64,000 bases of DNA from Pseudobutyrivibrio sp. 49 (GCF_900100545.1 NZ_FNDP01000010.1:59503-123502), one strand, 5' to 3'; positions 54,103-63,502 are shown, counted from the stretch's first letter. Notes: generated by a model not told the origin, from the sequence alone. Program-made: numbers and translations.

Positions 54103-56262
54103 ATGGATATTACTAAAAAGATAGCAACTGAACTTCAAGTTCGTCCACAGCAGGTTGAAGCTGCTATAAAATTATTAGATGAAGGCAACACTGTTCCATT
54201 TATCTCACGATACAGAAAGGAAGTTACAGGTGGTCTTAATGATGAGCAGCTTCGTGCACTTGCAGAGCGCCTCACATATTTAAGAAACCTCGAAGATAAA
54301 AAAGCTACTTGCCTTGCTTCTATCGAAGAGCAGGGACTTCTTACAGAGGAGCTTAAGAAAGCTATTCTTGAAGCAGAGACACAGGTAGCTGTAGATGACT
54401 TATATCGTCCTTACCGTCCAAAGCGCCGCACTCGTGCAACTATCGCTAAGGAAAAGGGCTTGGAGCCACTTGCAAACATCATCATTCTTCAGATGACAGA
54501 TAAGTCCCTTGCAGACGAGGCAAAGGCGTTCATCAATCCAGAGAAGGAAGTAAACACACCAGAGGAAGCTATCGCAGGAGCTTGCGATATAATCGCTGAA
54601 AGCATTTCTGATGATGCGGATTATCGTACCTGGATTCGTGAAAAGACTTTCAAGAATGGTCGTATCGTTTCTAAGGCAAAGGATGCCGAAGCAGAATCTG
54701 TTTATGAGAATTACTATGATTATGATGAAGCTATCGCAAAGCTTCCAGGTCATAGAATTCTTGCTCTCAATCGTGGTGAAAAAGAGAAGATTCTTAAGGT
54801 TAGCATTGAAGCTCCTGTAGAGGATATTCTTAATTACCTTCAGAAGAAAATTATCAGCCGTGATAACGTAAATACGAATCAGGCGCTCATCGATACAATC
54901 GAGGATGCATACACAAGACTAATTGCACCTTCCATTGAAAATGAAATCAGAAACAATCTTACAGAGATGGCAGAAGACGGAGCTATTAAGGTATTTGGCA
55001 AGAACCTTACACAGCTTCTCATGCAGCCTCCAATTGCTGGTCGCAATGTTCTGGGTTGGGACCCAGCTTTTAGAACAGGTTGTAAGATTGCAGTAGTTGA
55101 TGCAACAGGAAAGGTTCTCGATACTACTGTTGTTTATCCAACTGCACCTCAGAACAAAGTAGAGGAGACAAAGAAGGTTATCAAAGGCCTTATTAAGAAA
55201 TACAACGTTTCCCTTATCTCTCTTGGAAATGGTACTGCTAGCCGTGAGTCTGAGCAGATTATCGTAGATATGCTTAAAGAGATTCCAGAGAAGGTTGAGT
55301 ACATTATCGTTAATGAGGCAGGTGCTTCTGTTTATTCTGCCAGCAAGCTTGCCACAGAGGAGTTCCCAAACTTCGATGTAGGACAGCGTAGTGCAACATC
55401 TATGGCGCGTCGTCTCCAAGATCCACTTGCTGAGCTTGTAAAGATTGATCCAAAATCAGTAGGTGTTGGCCAGTATCAGCATGACATGAATCAGAAGAAG
55501 CTTGACGAGACACTTGCAGGTGTTGTAGAGACTTGTGTTAACGCTGTTGGTGTAGATCTTAATACAGCCTCTGCTTCACTTTTAGAGTATGTATCTGGTA
55601 TCAACAAAACTCTTGCAAAGAACATTGTTGAATATCGTGAGACAAATGGTCGTTTTAATTCACGTGCAGAGCTTAAGAAGGTTCCAAAGCTTGGACCAAA
55701 AGCATTTGAGCAGTGCGCAGGTTTCATGCGTATCACAGGTGGTAAGAATCCACTTGATGCCACAGCTGTTCATCCAGAAAGTTATGATGCAGCCAAGGCT
55801 CTTCTTGAGAAGCTTGGCTTCGACACAAAGGATATTGCAGCAGGAACACTTAAGGATATCCACAAGAGTATTTCTAATATTAAGGCTTTATCCACAGAAC
55901 TTGGCGTTGGTGAGATGACTTTGGAGGATATCGTTAAAGAGCTTGAAAAGCCAGGTCGTGATCCTCGTGAGGATATGCCAAAGCCTATCCTTAAGAGCGA
56001 TGTTCTTGAGATGAAAGATCTTAAACCAGGCATGCAACTTAAGGGTACTGTTCGTAATGTAATCGATTTTGGTGCCTTCATCGATATCGGTGTTCATCAG
56101 GATGGATTAGTTCATATTTCTCAGATGACAGACCGTTATATTAAGCATCCGCTTGAGGTAGTTTCAGTCGGAGATATCGTTGATGTAGAGGTTTTATCTG
56201 TTGATGAGAAAAAGGGCAGAATCGCTCTCACAATGAAGCTCAATAAGGCCAAGAAAGCTTAA
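54103..56262 (+). CDS. tex: Tex family transcription accessory protein
   Basis: This 719-residue nucleic-acid-binding protein shows the Tex order: an N-terminal HTH-like domain, a YqgF/RuvC-like domain (GWDPAFRTGCKIAVVDATG, about residue 320), two helix-hairpin-helix repeats (LLEYVSGINKTLAKNIVEYR; VPKLGPKAFEQCAGF) and a C-terminal S1 domain (GTVRNVIDFGAFIDIGVHQDGLVH). It binds RNA and affects transcription in other bacteria; the molecular role is incompletely known. Confidence 0.95.
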   Translation: MDITKKIATELQVRPQQVEAAIKLLDEGNTVPFISRYRKEVTGGLNDEQLRALAERLTYLRNLEDKKATCLASIEEQGLLTEELKKAILEAETQVAVDDLYRPYRPKRRTRATIAKEKGLEPLANIIILQMTDKSLADEAKAFINPEKEVNTPEEAIAGACDIIAESISDDADYRTWIREKTFKNGRIVSKAKDAEAESVYENYYDYDEAIAKLPGHRILALNRGEKEKILKVSIEAPVEDILNYLQKKIISRDNVNTNQALIDTIEDAYTRLIAPSIENEIRNNLTEMAEDGAIKVFGKNLTQLLMQPPIAGRNVLGWDPAFRTGCKIAVVDATGKVLDTTVVYPTAPQNKVEETKKVIKGLIKKYNVSLISLGNGTASRESEQIIVDMLKEIPEKVEYIIVNEAGASVYSASKLATEEFPNFDVGQRSATSMARRLQDPLAELVKIDPKSVGVGQYQHDMNQKKLDETLAGVVETCVNAVGVDLNTASASLLEYVSGINKTLAKNIVEYRETNGRFNSRAELKKVPKLGPKAFEQCAGFMRITGGKNPLDATAVHPESYDAAKALLEKLGFDTKDIAAGTLKDIHKSISNIKALSTELGVGEMTLEDIVKELEKPGRDPREDMPKPILKSDVLEMKDLKPGMQLKGTVRNVIDFGAFIDIGVHQDGLVHISQMTDRYIKHPLEVVSVGDIVDVEVLSVDEKKGRIALTMKLNKAKKA

Positions 56263-56348
56263 AGGTTTAAGTGTTGTAATCATACACAGATATTGATGGC
56301 AGAAATTGTCATAATTTTACAAAATAATACTCTCCAAGAGGCAAACTG

Positions 56349-56377
56349 TTGACATTAATTACTAGTAATTCTATACT
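56349..56377 (+). promoter_or_regulatory. Strong promoter after tex
   Basis: TTGACA (56349-56354) and TATACT (56372-56377) are 17 bases apart. Transcription from about 56384 meets a terminator at 56431-56466. Confidence 0.85.
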
Positions 56378-56383
56378 TTCTTT

Positions 56384-56466
56384 AGTCGAGAAAAGTAACA
56401 GTGAGTTTGCTTTTTAGGAGATAAGGTTTTGACGAGTCGTTAGGGGTTTCGGCTCGTCTTTTTTTA
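56384..56466 (+). ncRNA. Candidate small RNA or attenuated leader
   Basis: The promoter at 56349 and the terminator at 56431 define a transcript of about 83 bases with no normal gene. It contains AGGAG (56416-56420), 8 bases before a TTG that opens a four-codon frame (TTG ACG AGT CGT TAG, 56429-56443) overlapping the terminator stem. It may be a small RNA, or a leader in which ribosome binding opens the terminator and lets transcription continue into the genes at 56517 onward. Neither has been tested. Confidence 0.55.
56431..56466 (+). terminator. Terminator of the short transcript after tex
   Basis: GACGAGTCG (56431-56439) pairs with CGGCTCGTC (56450-56458), with one wobble, followed by a run of eight T residues (56459-56466). 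Confidence 0.9.
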
Positions 56467-56516
56467 TGCACAAATATATGATAAACTAATAGAAAAATAG
56501 GGAGAATACGTGCATT

Positions 56517-57014
56517 ATGGATAACATTAGCTTTGAAACCCAAATTAAAGAAGAAGATTTATTCAAATTCAATTGGCACCACGCCTTGGGGCAGCGTATT
56601 ATGTCCCTTGCACTTGGAATACTTTTACTACTTGTATTAATGCTGAAATTTGATACACTACCAGTGTTTTGGCGAATGTCCTATGTGTTGTTTGCGGCTA
56701 TTATAATTTTTTACATGCCATTTACATTAAAGACAAGAGCTAAGCTTCAGATGCAGCAGGAGGTGTTCAAGCACCCAATCAGATATCAGCTCAAGGATAC
56801 AGGCATTGTTGTCACATCCCCAGCATCAGAGGAGCCAGCAGAGCTTCCATGGGAGTATGTGTTCAAAGTAGCTACTTGGAAGAAATATCTTCTTATCTAC
56901 AGCAACAGGGTTAATGCTTACATCATTCCTAAAGAGGATATTGGAGATGCGTATGAGCCAGCTGTTGAATATATTAAAAATCACGTAGAGGATTACAAAA
57001 TACAAATAAAATGA
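56517..57014 (+). CDS. YcxB-like membrane protein of unknown function
   Basis: This 165-residue protein has two adjacent membrane segments (about residues 29-48 and 53-70) and a C-terminal soluble domain with the pattern LPWEYVFKVATWKKYLLIYSN, typical of YcxB-like C-terminal domains. No function is known to me. Its stop overlaps the tsaE start by 4 bases, so it is part of the t6A gene string by transcription, though not by known function. Confidence 0.72.
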   Translation: MDNISFETQIKEEDLFKFNWHHALGQRIMSLALGILLLLVLMLKFDTLPVFWRMSYVLFAAIIIFYMPFTLKTRAKLQMQQEVFKHPIRYQLKDTGIVVTSPASEEPAELPWEYVFKVATWKKYLLIYSNRVNAYIIPKEDIGDAYEPAVEYIKNHVEDYKIQIK

Positions 57015-57442
57015 TAGAAATATTTGAAACTAATTCACCAGAAGAAACAGATGCCCTTGGCAGAAAGCTTGGCGAAGCAGCTACACCAGGGCAGGTATTT
57101 ACACTTATTGGAGATTTGGGTGTTGGCAAGACAGTGTTCACTCAGGGCTTTGCCACAGGTCTTCACATTGATGAAGCTATCTGCAGTCCGACCTTCACTA
57201 TTGTGCAGGTATATGACACAGGCAGATTGCCTTTCTATCACTTCGATGTATATCGTATAGGCGATGTAGAAGAGATGGATGAGATTGGTTACGAGGATTA
57301 TGTTTACGGCGATGGAGTCTCACTTATCGAGTGGGCAAACCTCATCGAAGACATTCTTCCGGAGCACTACACTCAGATTACAATTGAAAAAGATTTAGAA
57401 AAGGGATTTGACTACCGCAAAATCACGGTAGAACAGATATAG
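57011..57442 (+). CDS. tsaE: tRNA t6A biosynthesis ATPase TsaE
   Basis: TsaE supports the TsaB-TsaD complex that adds threonylcarbamoyl to A37 of tRNAs reading ANN codons. The Walker A motif LIGDLGVGKTVFTQGFA is near residue 36, and the SPTFTIVQVY and HFDVYRIGDVEE blocks are conserved. It has 143 residues. It overlaps the upstream gene by 4 bases and lies 3 bases before tsaB. Confidence 0.95.
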   Translation: MIEIFETNSPEETDALGRKLGEAATPGQVFTLIGDLGVGKTVFTQGFATGLHIDEAICSPTFTIVQVYDTGRLPFYHFDVYRIGDVEEMDEIGYEDYVYGDGVSLIEWANLIEDILPEHYTQITIEKDLEKGFDYRKITVEQI

Positions 57443-57445
57443 AAT

Positions 57446-58156
57446 ATGAAGATTTTAGGAATAGATGGCTCAGGACTTGTTGCCTCAGTTGCCATCGTAG
57501 AAGATGATAATTTAATTGGCGAGTACACCACAGGCTACAAGAAGACTCATTCACAGACCTTGCTTCCAATGCTTGATGAGCTCAAAAAGATGGTAGAGCT
57601 GGATCTTAATTCAGTCGATGCCATTGCAGTTTCAGCAGGCCCAGGTTCTTTCACAGGACTTAGAATTGCTTCTGCCACAGCTAAAGGCCTTGGTTTATCT
57701 CTTGGCTGTCCAATTGTGTCAGTGCCAACAGTAGACGCCCTTGCTTATAACATGTGGGGAAATGATGGGATTATTTGCCCAATCTTAGATGCAAGACGTG
57801 GTCAGGTATACACTGGCCTTTATAAGTTCGAACAGTCTGGTGAATTCACAGTAGTACACGCTCAGTGCGCAGTTGATTTTGCTGAAATAGCAGAAAAGAT
57901 AAATGAAGCTGGTCAGCCAGTCACCTTCCTTGGCGATGGTGTTCCAGTTTTCAAAGAAAAGATTGCAGAAATTATTAAGGTTCCATATAGATTCGCTCCA
58001 GCTCATCTCAATCGTCAGCATGCTTCAGCAGTGGCATGCCTCGGTTCAATCTACTATGCAAATGGAGATTGTGAGATTGCAGCAGATCACAGACCAGAAT
58101 ACCTTCGTTTGTCTCAGGCTGAAAGAGAGCGTATGGAAAAGGAAGGAAAAGCTTAA
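57446..58156 (+). CDS. tsaB: tRNA t6A biosynthesis protein TsaB
   Basis: This 236-residue ASKHA-fold paralogue of TsaD is the dimer partner in t6A synthesis. The N-terminal ILGIDGSGLVASVAIVED and the block AVSAGPGSFTGLRIASATAKGL (quoted in part) are diagnostic. It has no strong ribosome site of its own, so it is probably translated after tsaE. Its stop overlaps the rimI start. Confidence 0.94.
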   Translation: MKILGIDGSGLVASVAIVEDDNLIGEYTTGYKKTHSQTLLPMLDELKKMVELDLNSVDAIAVSAGPGSFTGLRIASATAKGLGLSLGCPIVSVPTVDALAYNMWGNDGIICPILDARRGQVYTGLYKFEQSGEFTVVHAQCAVDFAEIAEKINEAGQPVTFLGDGVPVFKEKIAEIIKVPYRFAPAHLNRQHASAVACLGSIYYANGDCEIAADHRPEYLRLSQAERERMEKEGKA

Positions 58157-58602
58157 TGGCTTTTACATACAGATTTGCAAATGAAAAGGACCTTCCATCG
58201 ATAGTAGAAATCGAAAACGCAGCCATGAGCTGTCCATGGTCCTTGAAGTCTTATGAAGAAGCGGTTGCTTCAGACCACTCCTTTATAATGGTGGCAGAAG
58301 ATGATGGGCAGATAGCAGCCTTCAGCGTTTACTATCTCACACCGCCAGAGTCAGAGCTTCCAGATATTGTCGTAGATGAAAAATATCGAGGTCAGGGATT
58401 AGGCCGTCAGCTTCTTGTCAAATCAATAGAGGAACTTGAAGCACGTGGCGTTGACACTATCTTCTTAGAGGTTCGTGTCAGCAACGCTCCAGCCCGTCGC
58501 TTATATGAAAGCTTCGGTTTCGAAGAAATTGGCGTACGTAAGTATTTCTACTCCAATCCAGTGGAAGATGCCATTTGCATGAAATTTGAAAGGACTATTT
58601 AA
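58156..58602 (+). CDS. rimI: Ribosomal protein S18-alanine N-acetyltransferase
   Basis: This 148-residue GNAT acetyltransferase has the acetyl-CoA motif KYRGQGLGRQLLVKSIEEL and the RimI-type ending FLEVRVSNAPARRLYESFGF. RimI acetylates the N-terminus of S18 in Escherichia coli; other N-termini are possible. Linkage tsaE-tsaB-rimI-tsaD is typical of Firmicutes. Both ends overlap neighbours by one base (TAATG). Confidence 0.92.
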   Translation: MAFTYRFANEKDLPSIVEIENAAMSCPWSLKSYEEAVASDHSFIMVAEDDGQIAAFSVYYLTPPESELPDIVVDEKYRGQGLGRQLLVKSIEELEARGVDTIFLEVRVSNAPARRLYESFGFEEIGVRKYFYSNPVEDAICMKFERTI

Positions 58603-59513
58603 TGTTAGACGTTTGTTTACTAGGCACAGCAGGCATGATGCCGCTGCCTAATAGATGGCTCACTTCATGTTTATTTAGATTTAATGGAGCGGGCTTGTTA
58701 GTGGATTGTGGAGAGGGCACACAGGTTGCTCTAAGGGAAGCAGGCTTCTCTCCAAACCCAATCTCAATTATATGTATTACACATTACCATGCTGATCACA
58801 TCAGCGGCCTGCCAGGATTGCTTCTTTCCATGGGCAACTCAGACAGAGTAGAACCAATTACCATCGTAGGTCCTAAGGGACTTGAAAAGGTGGTTAATTC
58901 TCTCAGGGTAATTGCTCCAGAGCTTCCCTTTGAGATTAAATTTCACGAGATTACAGAAGCAGATGAACGCTTCGAATTATTAGGCTACCATATCCATGCA
59001 TTCAGAGTTAACCATAATGTTCTCTGCTACGGATATACGATAGATATTCCAAGAAAGGGTCGATTTGATGTAGAAGCAGCCAAATCTCTTGGACTTCCTG
59101 TTACACTTTGGAATCCACTTCAAAAGGGCCAGACAGTGGAGCACGAAGGAAAGACTTTCACTCCTGAAATGGTAATGGGAGATGCCCGCAAGGGTATAAA
59201 AGTTACCTATTGTACAGATACCCGTCCTACCAAATCTCTTGTGGAGGCGGCAAAGGACGCTGATCTTCTTATCTGCGAGGGCATGTATGCAGAGGAGGAT
59301 AAATTAGCAAAAGCAAAACAGAATAAGCATATGACCTTCTATGAGGCGGCTCAGGTTGCCAAGGATGCAAATGTAAACGAACTTTGGCTTACACATTTCT
59401 CACCATCCATGACAGGTCATAAAAGATATATGAAAGCTGTCTGTGATATTTTTCCACAGGCTAAGCTCGGGGAAGATGGCAAGTTCTTAGAATTGGATTT
59501 TGCGGAGGAGTAA
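58602..59513 (+). CDS. rnz: Ribonuclease Z-like metallo-beta-lactamase-fold hydrolase
   Basis: This 303-residue protein has the zinc motif THYHADHISGLPGLLL (HxHxDH) and further ligands in VTYCTDTRP and the C-terminal WLTHFSP, as in RNase Z. RNase Z cuts tRNA precursors after the discriminator base when CCA is not encoded; tRNA-Gln and tRNA-Ser in this window both lack CCA. The location inside the t6A tRNA-modification string supports a tRNA role. Confidence 0.88.
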   Translation: MLDVCLLGTAGMMPLPNRWLTSCLFRFNGAGLLVDCGEGTQVALREAGFSPNPISIICITHYHADHISGLPGLLLSMGNSDRVEPITIVGPKGLEKVVNSLRVIAPELPFEIKFHEITEADERFELLGYHIHAFRVNHNVLCYGYTIDIPRKGRFDVEAAKSLGLPVTLWNPLQKGQTVEHEGKTFTPEMVMGDARKGIKVTYCTDTRPTKSLVEAAKDADLLICEGMYAEEDKLAKAKQNKHMTFYEAAQVAKDANVNELWLTHFSPSMTGHKRYMKAVCDIFPQAKLGEDGKFLELDFAEE

Positions 59514-59514
59514 T

Positions 59515-60099
59515 ATGAAAAAGGTACTGCGAATAGGAATAGCGGTTATCTGTATGGTATGCCTAATTGTGGGCTACTATACCTACTTATCACGCCGTAA
59601 TGCCACGGCTAAAGCAGATGAAAATGTAGAGTTATCCGAAGTGCAGACTATCATTTCGAAGAATTTTAAGAATGATTATCCTGCCACACCTAGAGCAGTA
59701 GTAAAATGGTACAATCGAATTATTTCAGCCTACTATGCAGAGGATTATGATCAGGCTCAATTAGAAAAAATGGCAGACCAGGCCAGAGTCCTTATGGATG
59801 ATGAGCTATTGAAATATAATCCTAGAGATACATATATAGCTTCTCTGAATCTGGAAATACAGGATTACAAGAATCGTAAGCGGACTATTGTGTCTGCAAC
59901 GGTCAGCGATTCTAAAGAAGTTCAATACAAAACCGTTAATGGATATGAGTGCGCTTTTGTTTCTACCTACTATTTTATGAGAGAGGGAAGCACTTACGAT
60001 CGAACCTACGAGGACTTTTGTCTGAGGAAGGACAAAAACGGTAACTGGAAAATCCTTACATGGAGGCTGTCTTCAGAGGATAAAGTAAATGGATACTAA
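59515..60099 (+). CDS. Membrane-anchored protein of unknown function (DUF6715-like)
   Basis: This 194-residue protein has one N-terminal membrane or signal segment (about residues 5-27) with no clear cleavage site, then a soluble domain likely outside the membrane. I do not recognise a function; it resembles DUF6715-type proteins seen between rnz and tsaD in related species. The start at 59515 follows GGAGGAG. The end overlaps tsaD by 11 bases. Confidence 0.72.
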   Translation: MKKVLRIGIAVICMVCLIVGYYTYLSRRNATAKADENVELSEVQTIISKNFKNDYPATPRAVVKWYNRIISAYYAEDYDQAQLEKMADQARVLMDDELLKYNPRDTYIASLNLEIQDYKNRKRTIVSATVSDSKEVQYKTVNGYECAFVSTYYFMREGSTYDRTYEDFCLRKDKNGNWKILTWRLSSEDKVNGY

Positions 60100-61114
60100 A
60101 GAAATTAAAATATTAGCAATTGAAAGCTCCTGCGATGAAACTGCAGCAGCAGTAGTTATCAACGGAAGAGATGTTAGAAGTAATGTGATATCCACACAGA
60201 TACCACTTCATACACTATACGGCGGTGTTGTTCCAGAGATTGCATCCCGTAAACACATAGAACGTATAAATCAGGTTATAGAGCAGGCTCTTGAGGAGGC
60301 TGACATGGGACTGGAGGATATGGACGCTATTGCGGTTACATATGGTCCAGGGCTAGTTGGCGCCCTTCTTGTAGGTGTTGCTGAAGCAAAGGCTATCGCA
60401 TTTGCGGAGCAGCTCCCTCTTATTGGTGTTCATCACATCGAAGGCCACATCAGCGCTAATTACATCGAGAATAAAGAATTGAAGCCACCATTCCTTTGCT
60501 TGGTAGTTTCAGGTGGTCACACACATCTTGTTCGTGTGGCAGATTATGGTAAATACGAAATTCTTGGTCGCACCAGAGATGATGCAGCAGGCGAAGCCTT
60601 TGATAAGGTTGCCCGTGCCATCGGCTTAGGTTACCCAGGCGGACCAAAGATTGAGAAGGCAGCCCACGAGGGAGATCCTTTTGCTATTCAGTTTACTAGA
60701 CCTAAGGTGTCTGATGGAGTATATGATTTCTCCTTCAGTGGTTTAAAATCTCAGGTATTAAATTATATTAACGGTGCTCAGATGAAGGGCGAGACTATAA
60801 ACGAGGCTGACGTAGCTGCGTCCTTCCAGCAGACGGTAATTGACACATTATGTGAGCATGCAGCCCTTGCTATCGATGAATTTGGCATGGACAAATTTGC
60901 CATCGCCGGAGGTGTTGCATCCAACCAGACTCTTCGTGCAGCTATGGAAAAAATGTGTAAGGAGAAGGGCGTAGAATTCTATCACCCATCCCCAATTCTT
61001 TGTACAGATAACGCAGCTATGATTGGTGCAGCAGCATACTACGAGTATCTTGCAGGCCGTCGTGATGGCTGGGATCTTAATGCTATACCAAATTTGAAGT
61101 TAGGTGAAAGATAA
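60089..61114 (+). CDS. tsaD: tRNA threonylcarbamoyl transferase TsaD
   Basis: TsaD transfers the threonylcarbamoyl group to tRNA A37. The ASKHA fold starts with [16 protein letters not shown]; the metal site HHIEGH lies near residue 112 and VSGGHTHLV follows. It has 341 residues. The start lies in the end of the upstream gene, so the two are coupled. It ends at the first base of ispD. Confidence 0.96.
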   Translation: MDTKEIKILAIESSCDETAAAVVINGRDVRSNVISTQIPLHTLYGGVVPEIASRKHIERINQVIEQALEEADMGLEDMDAIAVTYGPGLVGALLVGVAEAKAIAFAEQLPLIGVHHIEGHISANYIENKELKPPFLCLVVSGGHTHLVRVADYGKYEILGRTRDDAAGEAFDKVARAIGLGYPGGPKIEKAAHEGDPFAIQFTRPKVSDGVYDFSFSGLKSQVLNYINGAQMKGETINEADVAASFQQTVIDTLCEHAALAIDEFGMDKFAIAGGVASNQTLRAAMEKMCKEKGVEFYHPSPILCTDNAAMIGAAAYYEYLAGRRDGWDLNAIPNLKLGER

Positions 61115-61809
61115 TGAATAAATTCACAGCAATAGTTCTTGCCGCTGGCTCAGGCAAGCGAATGGAACAGGAAATACCAAAACAATATATGAAGATGGGT
61201 GATGCACCTCTTATGGTACATTGCTTACGTACATTCCAGGAAAGTAAGGTTACTCAGATTGTTCTTGTAGTAGCTCCTGGTGATGTAGAAAAATGCCGTA
61301 GGGAAATTGTTGAGAGATACGGTATTACAAAGTGCGTTGCCATTGTAGAAGGTGGTGAAGAGCGCTACAACTCCGTTTATGCAGGTCTACAGGCTATAAA
61401 TGATGGCTATGTACTTATTCATGACTGTGCCAGAGCTTTTGTTTCTATAGATGTTATTCATAGATGTATGTCGGCAGTTATGCTTTATGAGTCATGTGTT
61501 GTTGGCATGCCTACAAAGGATACAGTCAAGCTTACAGATGATCATAGAAAGGTTCTTGATACCCCGGATAGAAATAACGTCTGGATTGTTCAGACTCCTC
61601 AGTGTTTCGAATACAATCTTATCCGTGAAGCCTACGATAAGGTTATTGCTTCAGCTGACAAATCTATTACAGATGATGCTATGATTGTGGAGCGCGCTAC
61701 TAATCATGAGGTGCATATGATTCCAGGCTCTTATATGAACATTAAAGTAACTACTCCTGAGGACATTGCTTTTGGTGAAGCAATCCTTAAAAATCAGGGT
61801 AAAATATAG
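61114..61809 (+). CDS. ispD: 2-C-methyl-D-erythritol 4-phosphate cytidylyltransferase
   Basis: IspD makes CDP-ME in the non-mevalonate isoprenoid pathway. The nucleotide motif VLAAGSGKRMEQEIPKQYM is at the N-terminus, followed by VLIHDCARAFVS and the C-terminal NIKVTTPEDIAFGEAIL. It has 231 residues. It shares a base with the tsaD stop. Other isoprenoid genes are not in the window. Confidence 0.95.
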   Translation: MNKFTAIVLAAGSGKRMEQEIPKQYMKMGDAPLMVHCLRTFQESKVTQIVLVVAPGDVEKCRREIVERYGITKCVAIVEGGEERYNSVYAGLQAINDGYVLIHDCARAFVSIDVIHRCMSAVMLYESCVVGMPTKDTVKLTDDHRKVLDTPDRNNVWIVQTPQCFEYNLIREAYDKVIASADKSITDDAMIVERATNHEVHMIPGSYMNIKVTTPEDIAFGEAILKNQGKI

Positions 61810-61912
61810 TGGTTTTCAGGCTCTGAAATATATGCCAGAAAAGTTAGGAAAAACCTGATATTGTCGCAATATTCCGAATTCAAAATTTTATAAAAAAACT
61901 TCAAATATTTTG

Positions 61913-61941
61913 TTGACATATGGGTAGACGGATGGTATTAT
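61913..61941 (+). promoter_or_regulatory. Promoter of tRNA-Ser
   Basis: TTGACA (61913-61918) and TATTAT (61936-61941) are 17 bases apart, 26 bases upstream of the tRNA. Confidence 0.88.
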
Positions 61942-61967
61942 ACTATTCGTGTCCGAGAGATACAGAT

Positions 61968-62053
61968 GCAGAGGTATCGAAGTGGTCATAACGAGGCGGT
62001 CTTGAAAACCGTTTGTCCGCAAGGGCGCGTGGGTTCGAATCCCACCCTCTGCG
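61968..62053 (+). tRNA. tRNA-Ser (anticodon UGA)
   Basis: The 86-base gene has acceptor stem GCAGAGG/CCTCTGC, anticodon loop CTTGAAA (anticodon TGA, reading UCA) and the long variable arm typical of tRNA-Ser. The T arm is GTGGG-TTCGAAT-CCCAC. The discriminator is G62053; CCA is not encoded. It has its own promoter and terminator. Confidence 0.95.
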
Positions 62054-62055
62054 TT

Positions 62056-62085
62056 AAGGCAATCGCGAAAGCGGTTGCCTTTTTT
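62056..62085 (+). terminator. Terminator after tRNA-Ser
   Basis: GGCAATCGC (62058-62066) pairs with GCGGTTGCC (62071-62079) around a GAAA loop, with one wobble, followed by a T-run to 62085. Confidence 0.93.
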
Positions 62086-62234
62086 CGTATATACGTATAT
62101 ATTCTTTTAAAAGATATTATGTAGACTGAGCTTCTAATTAACAATCTCTATATATTCTGAGCGATACATCTAGTTAAGCGAAGATTATATAGGAGTGTTA
62201 ATGTAAGAATTGGAGATTATAGAGGAGGTAGGAT

Positions 62235-63257
62235 ATGTTATATTTTTCATGTGATTATGCAGAAGGTTGTCACCCTAAAGTTCTTGAAGCATTAATAGAA
62301 TCGAATCTTGTTTCAACACCAGGTTATGGTGAGGATAAATATTGCGAAGAGGCGAAGAAGAAGATTCGTGATTATATTAAATGCCCAAGTGCAGATATTT
62401 ATTTTCTGGTAGGAGGCACACAGACTAACCAGGTGGTAATTGATTCCATGCTTTCTAATTATGATGGCGTTGTTGCAGCAGCTACTGGTCACGTAGCCTG
62501 TCATGAAGCAGGTGCTATCGAGTATAGCGGCCACAAAGTTATCACTATACCTGCTCACGAGGGTAAGATTGATCCCGTTGAGCTAAAAGATATGTTAGAG
62601 ACACATTACGCAGATGACAGCTGTGAGCATATGGTTAATCCTGGTATGGTATATATCTCTTATCCAACAGAGTATGGAACACTATATTCTCGTAGTGAAC
62701 TTGAAGCTGTTTCTTCTATATGTAAGGAATATAATATTCCGTTGTTTATAGATGGCGCACGTCTTGCCTATGGCTTGGCGGCTCAGGATGATTTAACAAT
62801 GGCAGATATCGCTTCCTATGCAGATGTATTTTATATAGGAGGAACAAAGGTTGGTGCCCTCTTTGGAGAGGCGGTTGTTTTCACAAAAGGAAATACACCT
62901 AAGCATATGATTACACAAATAAAACAACACGGTGCTCTTTTGGCAAAGGGCAGACTCCTTGGTGTTCAGTTCGGCGCGTTGTTTACAGATGATCTATATA
63001 TGGAGATGGGACGTCATGCTGTTGAGCAGGCTTCTATAATAAGAGAGGATCTTCGTGCTAAGGGATATCAGCTCTTCATGGAGAATCCTACAAATCAGAT
63101 CTTCGTGGTGATGGAGAATGAGGCCTTGAAATCCTTTGGTGAAAAGGTGTCTTATGGCTTCTGGGAGAAGTATGATGATAGCCATACAGTTATTCGAATT
63201 GCTACTAGTTGGGCAACCACAAATGAGGCTGTAAATGCACTGAAAAACATTCTGTGA
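62235..63257 (+). CDS. Threonine aldolase-like PLP enzyme (beta-eliminating lyase family)
   Basis: This 340-residue PLP-dependent enzyme of the L-threonine aldolase/beta-eliminating lyase family has FLVGGTQTNQVVIDSML at the cofactor site, LFIDGARLAYGLA, and the PLP lysine in FYIGGTKVGALFGEA. It probably cleaves threonine or allo-threonine to glycine and acetaldehyde; specificity is not visible. The ribosome site agaggaggt precedes the ATG. It is the last gene before the rRNA operon. Confidence 0.87.
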   Translation: MLYFSCDYAEGCHPKVLEALIESNLVSTPGYGEDKYCEEAKKKIRDYIKCPSADIYFLVGGTQTNQVVIDSMLSNYDGVVAAATGHVACHEAGAIEYSGHKVITIPAHEGKIDPVELKDMLETHYADDSCEHMVNPGMVYISYPTEYGTLYSRSELEAVSSICKEYNIPLFIDGARLAYGLAAQDDLTMADIASYADVFYIGGTKVGALFGEAVVFTKGNTPKHMITQIKQHGALLAKGRLLGVQFGALFTDDLYMEMGRHAVEQASIIREDLRAKGYQLFMENPTNQIFVVMENEALKSFGEKVSYGFWEKYDDSHTVIRIATSWATTNEAVNALKNIL

Positions 63258-63285
63258 AAAAAGTAAAAAAATATCGAAAAAGTTG

Positions 63286-63314
63286 TTGACACATAAGGGG
63301 CTGGGTGCTATTAT
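63286..63314 (+). promoter_or_regulatory. rRNA operon promoter P1
   Basis: TTGACA (63286-63291) and TATTAT (63309-63314) are 17 bases apart. It is the first of three tandem promoters before the 16S gene. The 454-base gap 63258-63711 holds these promoters and the rRNA leader and no protein gene. Confidence 0.85.
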
Positions 63315-63400
63315 AAACAAGCTGTCGCGTGAGCGAGAAACACTTGAAAAAGTGATAGTTATAACTCACAAAAACAGCTGAAGAAATTAGTAAAAAGTGC

Positions 63401-63429
63401 TTGACAAAAAGCCATCCACTTGATACTAT
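63401..63429 (+). promoter_or_regulatory. rRNA operon promoter P2
   Basis: TTGACA (63401-63406) and TACTAT (63424-63429) are 17 bases apart. The bases AAAAAGCC directly after or within the -35 are shared with P3. Confidence 0.85.
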
Positions 63430-63502
63430 ATACAAGCTGACTCGAGAGAGCATCAGCCCTTGATTTTCTAAGAAAGTCAAGAAAAAAATAATTAAAAAGT
63501 TG

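Noticed and set aside
54919..55419. A 166-codon open frame on the minus strand inside tex
   Set aside because: It is a shadow of the tex coding frame: tex is conserved along this stretch, and the antisense frame has no ribosome site or recognisable domains.
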